DNA from: UBA4416 sp048498515
GTDB taxonomy: Bacteria; Bacteroidota; Bacteroidia; B-17B0; Aurantibacillaceae
Assembly: GCA_048498515.1 (NCBI GenBank)
Contig: JBEHXV010000003.1
Span: 124,001-188,000, forward strand
Reading direction: 5' to 3'
DNA length: 64,000 nt
Below, one piece after another: positions 26,792 through 35,000 of this stretch (its first letter is position 1; every line of letters starts with the position of its first letter). The translations under genes and the position numbers were made by a program. The notes beneath the pieces were generated by a model. The model worked only from the letters and a program-made list of their open reading frames with translations, did no database searches and had not been told where the DNA came from.

Positions 26792-26799
26792 GCAAATAT
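26792..26799 (-). promoter_or_regulatory. Candidate -7 element for the tyrosine kinase operon
   Basis: On the minus strand the sequence is TATATTTG, a perfect TAnnTTTG, 18 bases upstream of the kinase ATG. No good TTG lies at the usual 19-21 nt distance (the nearest, at 26826-26828, is 26 nt away), so the assignment is weak. Confidence 0.3.
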
Positions 26800-26828
26800 A
26801 ATTATTTGGCATGATTTTTACATAACAA

Positions 26829-26858
26829 TTGTCGTTCCATTAATTTTATTTATATTTA
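26829..26858 (+). promoter_or_regulatory. Candidate promoter of the exosortase substrate gene
   Basis: TTG at 26829-26831, 19 nt spacer, TATATTTA at 26851-26858 (one mismatch to TAnnTTTG). The spacing equals that of the two best promoters in the window (rpmH and the regulator at 22175). The ATG at 26877 would follow a short leader of about 12 bases. Confidence 0.45.
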
Positions 26859-26876
26859 CAGGCATTAATCAATAAA

Positions 26877-27098
26877 ATGAATACCAGGTATATCTATTTA
26901 ACATTCTTCATTATTTTGGGTTTTACCTTTTGTATTGCCGGCCCGCCACCGCCACCATCCGGCGGAACTCCTGATTGCTGGCCACCACCCTGTGTACCCA
27001 TTGATGGTGGAATATCACTACTGATTGCTGCCGGAGCAATATATGGCGGTAAAAAACTTTACAACAAAACAAAGAGCAAAAATAATTCTTCCTTATAA
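26877..27098 (+). CDS. PID-CTERM sorted small secreted protein (exosortase substrate)
   Basis: 73 residues. A signal peptide (1-21, likely cleaved after FCIA) is followed by a very short Pro/Gly-rich segment with five consecutive prolines and two cysteines (C34, C39). Then comes the sorting signal: the motif PIDGG (41-45), a hydrophobic segment SLLIAAGAIYGG and a basic tail KKLYNKTKSK. This tripartite layout is the PID-CTERM signal recognised by XrtX-type exosortases, and an exosortase gene follows directly. If both ends are processed, only about 20 residues remain. The gene has its own candidate promoter and is followed by a strong terminator. Function of the mature peptide is unknown. Confidence 0.8.
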   Translation: MNTRYIYLTFFIILGFTFCIAGPPPPPSGGTPDCWPPPCVPIDGGISLLIAAGAIYGGKKLYNKTKSKNNSSL

Positions 27099-27104
27099 TC
27101 ACAC

Positions 27105-27128
27105 ACCCCGCTACCAGCGGGGTTTTTT
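27105..27128 (+). terminator. Intrinsic terminator between substrate and exosortase genes
   Basis: Stem ACCCCGC / GCGGGGT (27105-27111 and 27117-27123), loop TACCA, followed by a run of T ending two bases before the exosortase ATG at 27131. It has a GC-rich 7-bp stem and a six-T tract. It would stop most transcripts after the substrate gene and let only read-through reach the exosortase, keeping enzyme levels low relative to substrate. Confidence 0.8.
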
Positions 27129-27130
27129 AT

Positions 27131-27673
27131 ATGCTTCCAAAAATATTAAAAAATAAGTTCCAGGTGTTTATTGTAAAAGCAGCTTTGCTCTACAGCCTTT
27201 GTTACCTGGTATATGAGTTTTTTATAAAGCGCTACACCCTACTCGATCAGCTTTTTATAAGGAAGATCATCAATCTTTGCTCATGGTTGCTTGAGTCGTT
27301 TGGTTATACAACATTTGCCAGCCGCGAAACAAACGATTTCCAGGTATTTGGCATCGACGGTTCAAATGGCGTGTGGGTTGGCGGCGGTTGCAATGGTATA
27401 ACACTTATGTTCCTGTTCGGGATTTTTGTGATTGCTTATCCCGGAAGTGTTAAAAATAAACTGTGGTACCTGCCATTAGGGATCCTCATTGTACATGTGG
27501 TAAACATTATCCGGATCATTGCATTGGCTATGATTGCTTATTACGCGCCGGAGTACCTGAACTTTAACCACACCTACACGTTTACGTTCATTGCATACAG
27601 CATTGTATTTGGCCTTTGGATGTTGTGGGTAAATAAATTCTCAGAAACCAAACTGAATGAAAAAAGCGCTTAA
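27131..27673 (+). CDS. xrtX: Exosortase, XrtX-like
   Basis: 180 residues with about five membrane spans. The three conserved catalytic residues of exosortases are in place: Cys87 in GGGCNGITLM, Arg128 in NIIRIIAL and His147 in NFNHTYTFTF. The enzyme is an integral inner-membrane cysteine transpeptidase/protease that cuts proteins at a short C-terminal motif and probably transfers them to another carrier. The neighbour upstream has the matching PID-CTERM signal, which points to the XrtX subtype rather than XrtF or XrtN; the subtype is inferred from that pairing. Exosortases usually lie beside polysaccharide loci, as here. It overlaps the next gene by 17 nt. Confidence 0.85.
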   Translation: MLPKILKNKFQVFIVKAALLYSLCYLVYEFFIKRYTLLDQLFIRKIINLCSWLLESFGYTTFASRETNDFQVFGIDGSNGVWVGGGCNGITLMFLFGIFVIAYPGSVKNKLWYLPLGILIVHVVNIIRIIALAMIAYYAPEYLNFNHTYTFTFIAYSIVFGLWMLWVNKFSETKLNEKSA

Positions 27674-28133
27674 TTATGGTTTATACCTGCTTGTTTTTGC
27701 CGTTCTTGGTTTTAGCCGGGAGTTCCTGTTTGTAAACATGAATAATCAGCTTTACAAGCTGTATTATGGCAATTCAAAGGTCCCGCTCCCCTCAAGTATC
27801 CGTTTTATTGAAGCTTTTGATTACACAACCCTGTATTACCTCAAGTATCCTTTAACACTGGCTTACTACCTGGCCTATTTCCTTACCAGTTATTTTGCCG
27901 TAAAAACAATTTGCGGTGACAAAAAATTTAGCAAATGGATTACTTATATTTATGCAATATTATTAATATTGTCTTGCGTTTCAATGGCCTACAACTACAT
28001 TATGCATAATCAATTAAACGGCGATGAATATACATTTAGCCGTTGGCTTATGGGTATTGCCCAATCGCCACTGGTTGCATTCTTTGTGATTGCTTCAGGC
28101 GCATTGTATCAAAAATTTAAAACCGATCACTAA
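27657..28133 (+). CDS. Exosortase-associated membrane protein (XrtX-associated type)
   Basis: 158 residues with four hydrophobic segments (about 7-22, 57-78, 92-110, 132-152). No catalytic motif is visible. Its first 17 nt overlap the exosortase gene, so the two are translated together. Exosortase genes of Bacteroidota regularly have such a companion polytopic protein, and this one fits the XrtX-associated kind by size and position. It may help assemble the sorting enzyme or handle the acceptor of the cleaved substrate. The role is inferred from linkage only. Confidence 0.7.
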   Translation: MKKALNYGLYLLVFAVLGFSREFLFVNMNNQLYKLYYGNSKVPLPSSIRFIEAFDYTTLYYLKYPLTLAYYLAYFLTSYFAVKTICGDKKFSKWITYIYAILLILSCVSMAYNYIMHNQLNGDEYTFSRWLMGIAQSPLVAFFVIASGALYQKFKTDH

Positions 28134-28145
28134 ACTTATACCACT

Positions 28146-29420
28146 ATGAAAAAGGACACTGCCATCTTTAAACTGATAACAGAAGAAAAACAACGCCAGA
28201 CAAGGGGAATTGAATTGATTGCCAGCGAAAATTATGTGAGCGACCAGGTAATGAAAGCGATGGGCAGCGTATTAACCAATAAATATGCCGAAGGATTACC
28301 GGGTAAGCGTTATTATGGCGGTTGCGAAGTGGTGGATAAGGTGGAGCAAATTGCTATTGACCGGGCAAAGGAACTGTTTGGCGCGGCATGGGTAAATGTG
28401 CAACCACACTCAGGCGCTCAGGCCAACGCAGCGGTTATGCTGGCCTGCTTAAAACCGGGCGACACGATCCTGGGCTTCAACCTTTCGCATGGTGGACACT
28501 TAACACATGGTTCGCCGGTAAATTTTTCGGGTAAGCTATACCGCGCTACGTTTTATGGCGTAGAGGAAAAAACCGGCAGGGTGAATTACGATACGGTTGA
28601 AGAAACCGCTAAAAAAGAAAAACCTAAAATGATCATTTGCGGCGCATCAGCCTATTCGCGCGACTGGGATTATGAGCGACTGCGCAAAATAGCGGATAGC
28701 GTTGGAGCCATTCTCCTGGCTGATATTTCTCATCCATCGGGATTAATTGCAAAAGGAATTTTAAACGATCCTTTACCGCATTGCCATATTGTAACTACCA
28801 CTACCCATAAAACACTGCGCGGACCAAGAGGCGGCATGATTATGATGGGCAAAGATTTTGAAAACCCAATGGGCGAAAGAACGCCTAAAGGCGAATTAAA
28901 AATGATGAGCGCCTGCCTGGACATGGGAGTTTTCCCGGGTACACAGGGAGGACCGTTAGAACACGTTATTGCAGCAAAAGCGGTAGCTTATGGCGAGTGT
29001 TTAACCGACGAGTACATGCTGTACTGTGTGCAGGTTATTAAAAACGCGCAAACCATGGCCAAAGCGCTGGTTGAAAAAGGATACAAGATCATATCGGGCG
29101 GAACAGACAACCATTGCATGTTGATTGATTTGCGCAGCAAAGGCCTTACAGGAAAAGAAGCCGAAAAAGCCCTTGGCGACGCAGACATTACTGTGAATAA
29201 AAACATGGTACCGTTTGACGATAAATCGCCGTTTGTAACCTCTGGTATTCGCATTGGTACACCTGCCATTACAAGCCGCGGGCTTAAGGAGAAAGATTGC
29301 TTAAAAGTGGTTGAGTTTATTGATGCCGCCCTGAAGCATAAAGACAATCCAAAAGAACTGGCTAAGTTGAGAGGAAAAATAAATACCATGATGGAAAAAT
29401 ATCCATTGTTTAAGGATTAG
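28146..29420 (+). CDS. glyA: Serine hydroxymethyltransferase
   Basis: 424 residues, full length. Typical SHMT sequence: RGIELIASENYVSDQV, NKYAEGLPGKRYYGGCE, NVQPHSGAQANAAV, GHLTHGSP, the PLP lysine Lys222 in TTTHKTLRGPRGG, and FPGTQGGPLEHVIAAKAVA. It interconverts serine and glycine, supplying methylene-tetrahydrofolate, in the cytosol. It starts 12 nt after the exosortase companion gene on the same strand and may be partly co-transcribed with it, although a functional link is not evident. gcvT, which uses the same one-carbon pool, is elsewhere in the window (44314-45396). Confidence 0.97.
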   Translation: MKKDTAIFKLITEEKQRQTRGIELIASENYVSDQVMKAMGSVLTNKYAEGLPGKRYYGGCEVVDKVEQIAIDRAKELFGAAWVNVQPHSGAQANAAVMLACLKPGDTILGFNLSHGGHLTHGSPVNFSGKLYRATFYGVEEKTGRVNYDTVEETAKKEKPKMIICGASAYSRDWDYERLRKIADSVGAILLADISHPSGLIAKGILNDPLPHCHIVTTTTHKTLRGPRGGMIMMGKDFENPMGERTPKGELKMMSACLDMGVFPGTQGGPLEHVIAAKAVAYGECLTDEYMLYCVQVIKNAQTMAKALVEKGYKIISGGTDNHCMLIDLRSKGLTGKEAEKALGDADITVNKNMVPFDDKSPFVTSGIRIGTPAITSRGLKEKDCLKVVEFIDAALKHKDNPKELAKLRGKINTMMEKYPLFKD

Positions 29421-29449
29421 TATCCTCAACCAATAACAACAAAATAATC

Positions 29450-29483
29450 GTCACCCTGTCACGACGCGTCGTGACAGCATGAC
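29450..29483. repeat. Palindromic intergenic repeat, CACCCTG...CAGCATGAC ends
   Basis: A 34-nt near-perfect palindrome after glyA; its inner 22 nt (29456-29477, CTGTCACGACG/CGTCGTGACAG) are perfect. The outer ends GTCACCCTG and CAGCATGAC recur around a different core at 35930-35955, and the TCACGA..TCGTGACAGC core recurs at 49714-49735. This looks like a dispersed repeat family. Confidence 0.65.
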
Positions 29484-29491
29484 TTTAAACT

Positions 29492-29525
29492 AAAAGCCCC
29501 AACTGTTTAAACAGTTGGGGCTTTT
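29492..29525. terminator. Bidirectional terminator between glyA and the TMTC-like gene
   Basis: A perfect 34-nt palindrome: AAAAGCCCCAACTGTTT followed by its exact reverse complement, with A-runs and T-runs on the outer flanks. It sits in the gap between two convergent genes and would end transcription from both sides. Confidence 0.9.
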
Positions 29526-29542
29526 TATTAGTGTTACTCTTA

Positions 29543-31975
29543 TTATTTCTGAATCTGGTTTGCCGGAGCTACAGATGGTGTTGCCGGAACAGTAACCGTA
29601 ACAATGGTTGATAAGCCCGCCTTAGCCTGTGCATGATCCGGCTTCAGTTTCAGGCATTGCTCCCAGTAGTACTTGGCTTTGTCGTACTGTTTCTTTTGGT
29701 AGTAAGCGCCTCCTAAATTGTAAAATCCTTCAGGGTTCAACTTATCCAGGATAATGGTCTTATTTAACTCATACACCGCGCTATCCAGCTGGCCACGTTG
29801 TGCAAGCCTGTAACCACGGTTTAAAAGGTCGTTATAAAACACAATATAGTAGTTCTTTAAATAAGGATTGTTAGGGTATAATTTTTCGGCCTGTTTCCAG
29901 TAAAACAAGGCATCTCTGTCCCTGCCCAATTTATAGCTACCCAAGCCTAAGTTCAGGTAACCATTAACGTAACGTGGATGTAATTCAATGGCATGTTTCA
30001 GGTATTTCAATCCCTTTTCAAGGAAGGCAACCCGTTTTTTATTAAATTCCTTCGTGTCCACAGAGTCTACGTGATAGGTTTCAATAGAACCGAATTTCGG
30101 CTTCAGGCTATGGCTCAGTTCATCTAAAAGGCCATCTGTTTCGCCCTCCGCTTTGCTCAAATCCCTTAACTGGGTCAGGGTTGAATCGTATGGATTTGAT
30201 ACGAAGGTTTTGGTGTCGGACAAATCGATGTAACGCGCACCGGCATTACCAAGAACCAATACAGAGTTTGGCATGGTCTCTACATCTTTCAAGAAAAGGG
30301 TAATGTCGTTTTTCCAATCCCAGTTCCTTTCCCATGTTTTAAACCCATACAATAAGGTCATGATACCAAGCACACTGAACAAGGCAAGACGCTTGGTACC
30401 AAGACTCATTGATTCCGGTAGCTTCTCTGCTCCCTGCAAAATAAACCAGGCAAGAGCAATTGCAAAACCAATGGTTGAATGGAATAATAAACGTTCGCCC
30501 ATGGTAGCACCAATGTCCATAAGAATGTTACCAATCATTAACAGGAAGGAGAAATAAACCGCGATGGCAAAGCCCAGGATGTGTTTTTTTATCACTAATC
30601 TGAAACCTGCATAAGCAAGGCCCAAATGCAGGAAGATGGATACAATGGAATCCCAGCTAGTAAAATGGCGGTACTCAATGGTATTGTATGAGTAATCGGA
30701 CGATAAAGGGTGAGGCAGAATGCACAACTTTAAGTATTTTAAAAGAACAAAGGCTTTTGACATAAAACGCTCCTCGCCTGTTGCCAAAAGGTATGGGTTA
30801 TTGAGGATCTCGGTATCAGGTACACCAGGTTTTAATTTTACCGCTACCAAACGCATTCCTAAATAGAAGAGCATGATGAAAAAGCTCCAGCTCATGAGCG
30901 TTACATAATCTTTCTTTTTGTTTGCGCCCAGGGCAAATATGCCAATACCCAAATAAGCGAAAGGAAATAGCCAGAAGGCAGAGCCCGGCTTTTGCCCGGG
31001 TTTTAGGTTAATATCGGATTCACGTTTAATGTAGAGCATGATAATGGCGCAAACAACGAACGCGAGACCTATGTACACGATCTTCTTAAATTCATCGGAT
31101 TTGAAATAGGTGTTAAGATCAACATCCAGTTTATTGAACACGTATAAAGCAACCGGCATTAACACCAATAATACAACGGCGTATTCTTTTGATAACAGCG
31201 CAAGCAAGAAGTTAAAGGAAGCCCAAAACAGGGTTTTCGCTTTTTTATCCTCAACATACCTGAACGAATAAAAGAAGGTGAGTGATATAAAGATCAGGGA
31301 AAAGATCTCATCCCGGCTTTTGACATTGGCAATGGCTTCGGAGTGAATAGGATGCATCAAAAAGATAAGCGCCGACAGGAAAGCCAGGTCATGGTTATCT
31401 TTAAAAATATAGGTTTTAAAGAAAGTAAATAATAACAGAACGCCCAGGATAAAGGTGATGATATTTACAAAATGCCTTAAGGACGCGTTCTTCACCTGGC
31501 AATCCACTTCATTATAAACTCCGTCGTCGTTTAAGTCTTCATCCGGATCGTTGATGTTGTTTTGATTCTGATCCCAGCAGTTAAAAGTGTTGGCATCGGT
31601 TTTGGCAGGATATAACCCATTTTTGTAAGCGCCAATAAATTCCTGCTCAATAGCAAAACTTACTACGGATAAAGGACGGTAACGACCACCGGCTAATTGA
31701 TCGGTTGCATTCATCCTGCGGTAAAAACTCTCATAGGCATCTTTGGTCAAAATCCCTTTAATGCCACCTGTTCCTTTGATTACCCAATCGTTTTGGTGAA
31801 TAATGATCCCGTCATCCAACGCATACTCATTGTTTAGCGAAGTGATGTTGAAGATGAGCCCTAAAAGCACAAGTACAATGTATGGTACTTTTTGATTTTT
31901 GAACGGAAAAAAATGGAACGTATTTTTAAGTTCGTTAAAAACAGGTTGTTTTGGGGCCGTATTTTGTTTTGCCAT
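29543..31975 (-). CDS. TMTC/O-mannosyltransferase-like polytopic protein with C-terminal TPRs
   Basis: 810 residues. About 11-12 membrane spans (40-560) precede tetratricopeptide repeats (about 640-800, for example NPEGFYNLGGAYYQKKQYD). YALDDGIIIHQND after the first span has the acidic pair of GT-C/PMT-type transferases, and MHPIHSEAIANVKSRDEI is the block typical of TMTC proteins, which use dolichyl- or polyprenyl-phosphate sugars to glycosylate exported proteins. Between spans 1 and 2 there is an unusual acidic insert with EF-hand-like loops (DQNQNNINDPDED, DLNDDGVYNEVD, residues 135-158) flanked by Cys133 and Cys159. It ends in a Pro/Ala/Thr-rich tail. Protein glycosylation is the likely role; it is unproven. 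Confidence 0.75.
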   Translation of the reverse strand: MAKQNTAPKQPVFNELKNTFHFFPFKNQKVPYIVLVLLGLIFNITSLNNEYALDDGIIIHQNDWVIKGTGGIKGILTKDAYESFYRRMNATDQLAGGRYRPLSVVSFAIEQEFIGAYKNGLYPAKTDANTFNCWDQNQNNINDPDEDLNDDGVYNEVDCQVKNASLRHFVNIITFILGVLLLFTFFKTYIFKDNHDLAFLSALIFLMHPIHSEAIANVKSRDEIFSLIFISLTFFYSFRYVEDKKAKTLFWASFNFLLALLSKEYAVVLLVLMPVALYVFNKLDVDLNTYFKSDEFKKIVYIGLAFVVCAIIMLYIKRESDINLKPGQKPGSAFWLFPFAYLGIGIFALGANKKKDYVTLMSWSFFIMLFYLGMRLVAVKLKPGVPDTEILNNPYLLATGEERFMSKAFVLLKYLKLCILPHPLSSDYSYNTIEYRHFTSWDSIVSIFLHLGLAYAGFRLVIKKHILGFAIAVYFSFLLMIGNILMDIGATMGERLLFHSTIGFAIALAWFILQGAEKLPESMSLGTKRLALFSVLGIMTLLYGFKTWERNWDWKNDITLFLKDVETMPNSVLVLGNAGARYIDLSDTKTFVSNPYDSTLTQLRDLSKAEGETDGLLDELSHSLKPKFGSIETYHVDSVDTKEFNKKRVAFLEKGLKYLKHAIELHPRYVNGYLNLGLGSYKLGRDRDALFYWKQAEKLYPNNPYLKNYYIVFYNDLLNRGYRLAQRGQLDSAVYELNKTIILDKLNPEGFYNLGGAYYQKKQYDKAKYYWEQCLKLKPDHAQAKAGLSTIVTVTVPATPSVAPANQIQK

Positions 31976-31997
31976 AAATGATGAGGGTGTTATTACA

Positions 31998-32005
31998 CAA
32001 ATATA
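31998..32005 (-). promoter_or_regulatory. Candidate -7 element of the TMTC-like gene
   Basis: TATATTTG on the minus strand (perfect TAnnTTTG), 22 bases upstream of the ATG at 31975. No TTG is found at the normal distance, so this is only suggestive. Confidence 0.3.
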
Positions 32006-32076
32006 CTTAAAACTTCAAAAAAATGATTTTTGGAGCCAAAAAATTAGTTAAAAAACAGTAAATTGCCTTTTAGATT

Positions 32077-35000
32077 ATGAAAAAAAGGTCCATACATCAC
32101 TATATATGGATTGCGCTTGCGGCAGTATGTGCTCTGGTTTCGCTGTTAATTAATTATTACAACAAAACAACTACTATTGAGCTTGCAAAACAGGCCGAAG
32201 AACGCCTGCACCAAAAAGAACAAACCGCGCAGGAAGAGCTTGGTTATTTACAGGAGGCGCTTAAGTTTACGAAACCTAAAAAACTGTTCAGCGTTTATAA
32301 CGACAGAATAGCCGAGCTTTATAAAAAAGAGAGCATCGCGCTTTACGTGTATGAAAACGATAGCCTGGTTTTTTGGACCGATAACCAGCCGGCTGTTGAT
32401 CTTTATGATTACGCGACAAAAACAAATAATTTATATTTTGGTAACGACCTGCAGCCTGACAACAGTAATGACACAGATACCAACAAATACCTGGCAGAAT
32501 TTATTAAAATACGAAACGGTTGGTATGAGTACATAAAACTTAAGGAAGGAGCCGGTAAAAGTCAAACCTGCATCGCCCTTATATCCGTAAAGCCTGAATA
32601 CGATTTTGAAAACAAATACATTAACAATGAATTTAGCGGATGGCTCGAATTGCCCGCAAATACAGAATTAAAAACGGAGTTCAATTATTCCAATCCTGCC
32701 ATAAAATCCAAATTCGGGAAAACGCTTTTTGAGATCTCCAGGAGCGATGGGGTTTATAAGGACAAAACACTCTCCCTTATCTCAGCCTTGTTTGCGTTTA
32801 CGGCTCTTGTAGCATTTTTTATTTTCCTGCTTAAGTTTTTAAGGCAACGTTTCAGGAACCGCATTGTTTTTATCTCCGTTTTTAGCGCTTGCTGTTTTAT
32901 ACTAAGAACTGTGATGATCTATTTTAAAATGCCAGAGGTTTTTTACGACACAGGTGTGTATGATGCCAGCATTTTTGCCAACGCTTCGTCGTTTTACTTT
33001 ACCTATATGGGCGATGTGCTGATTAACAGTTTTCTGTTGTTTTTCTTTTCGGTCATTGTTTATAAATCAGGTATTAAGATCAATTACGGTTTACCGGTTA
33101 AACTCGGTGTCTATTTTTTAATCGCGGCAGGGCTCTTGTATTTTTCATACCAGATCCGCATCTTAATTTTCAGCCTGGTCAACAACTCAACCATTTCCTA
33201 TAATATCAATGAGTTGTTCAACTTTAGCGGATATAGTTTAATAGCGCTTACATCGGTAGGCATGATCATGTTTGCGTTTTATTTACTGGTAGAAAAAAGC
33301 ATGATCCTAGCCATACAGGATACAGCTGAAACCAAAAAATTAGTGTTTGTTTTCTTTATCGCTTTTATACTCTTTAGTTCATTGTTCATATCGGGCGCGT
33401 TAAGCATTTGGGAATACGTTTGGCCCGCTCCTTTAATTATTATTTCGTATTGTTTACGCAAATACAAAGCATCCTATAATTTTATAAATCTTGGATTAAT
33501 CATCCTGGTAAGTACATTTATTGTGGCCGGACTGTTCAGTAAATATGAACTGTCCAATAAAAAACAAACGTATAATGCCTTGTCGTTAAACTTAACCGAC
33601 AGGCAGGATGTAATAGCGGAAAACGAGTTCATAAAAATATCCCAGTCCATAAAGAACGATCCCAAGATTAAAAATCTTTTATCGCTATTACCCCTCAGCA
33701 GCGAACAACTTGAGCAAAGCATCCGGCAAATTAATTTCAGTGGCTATTTCGAACGCTACGAGGTGATCCTGTCCCTGTTTAAAAACGACTGCACGCCTGT
33801 TTTTAAAACAAACGATGTTACTTACGAAAACGAGGACTATTTTAAGCAACAGATAGAGCATGATGGTTTTCAAACCATTTGCGATGAACTGTATTTTATT
33901 GATAAGGATAAAAAGCCCATACGCTACATTGCAAAAATACCGATTGAAGACCTCAACAAAAATCCCGACAAGGCCTTTCATTTGTATGTGCAACTGGAGC
34001 CAAAACTGGCCACCAACCTGGGTACTTTTCCCGATCTGCTGCTTGATAAATCGCTGGAAAGCAAGCTTGAATCGAAGCAGCTATCGTATGCGGTGTATGG
34101 CACCAACAAATTACTGACCTCATTCGGGGAATACCAATATCCATTGTATACCGACAAGGACAATTCTTTTATGGCCATAAAGGATGAGTATGAGCATTAT
34201 GTGTATTCGAGTAAAAAAGAAGAAACCATTATTATCAGTGATAAAAAATTTGCCTTGTGGCAACAGTTCACTTCCAATTCTTATTTATTCATTTTCTTTT
34301 CAACCCTGGTGTTATGCGTTGTTTCTTTCAATTCTATTGTTCTTAAGCGCAACCTGCGGTTCAATTCCTTAAATAACCGCATCCAGTTCATTTTTGTATC
34401 CATTGTGGTTTTATCGCTGGCAGGTGTGGTTTGCGGCACCGTGTGGGTGGTAACAACACAGTTTGAAACAAAAAACAAAAAGGAGCTGATTGCAAAATCA
34501 CAGTCGGTTTTAAAAGAGCTGCAACAAACAGTAGGGCAACAGGACGCGCTGGTTTTTTCTCAAAAAGATTACACCTCCTATACTCTGAAAAAACTGGCGC
34601 AGCTTTTCGGGAGCGACATTTCCCTGTTCAACAGAAGAGGTATGTTATTCTCCACCTCGCAACCGGCCATTTATGAGCAGGGGCTGTTGTCAAAATTCAT
34701 GAACCCCGACGCTTATTCAAGCTTTAAGAAAGAAACCATTGCAAATTACTCTCACAGGGAAACGATTGGCAAATTAAACTACCTGTCGGCCTACATTCCT
34801 TTTTACAATAAAAACGATAAGCTTATTGGTTACATCAACCTACCTTATTTTTCACGTCAAAAAGACCTTGAGAAAGAGCTCACAGCTTACCTGACAACGC
34901 TCATCAGCATTTACACCATTTTATTTGCCATTACCACCCTGGTAGCGCTTTTGGTTTCCAATTTACTAACCAAACCTCTCAGGATCATTAAACAGCAAAT

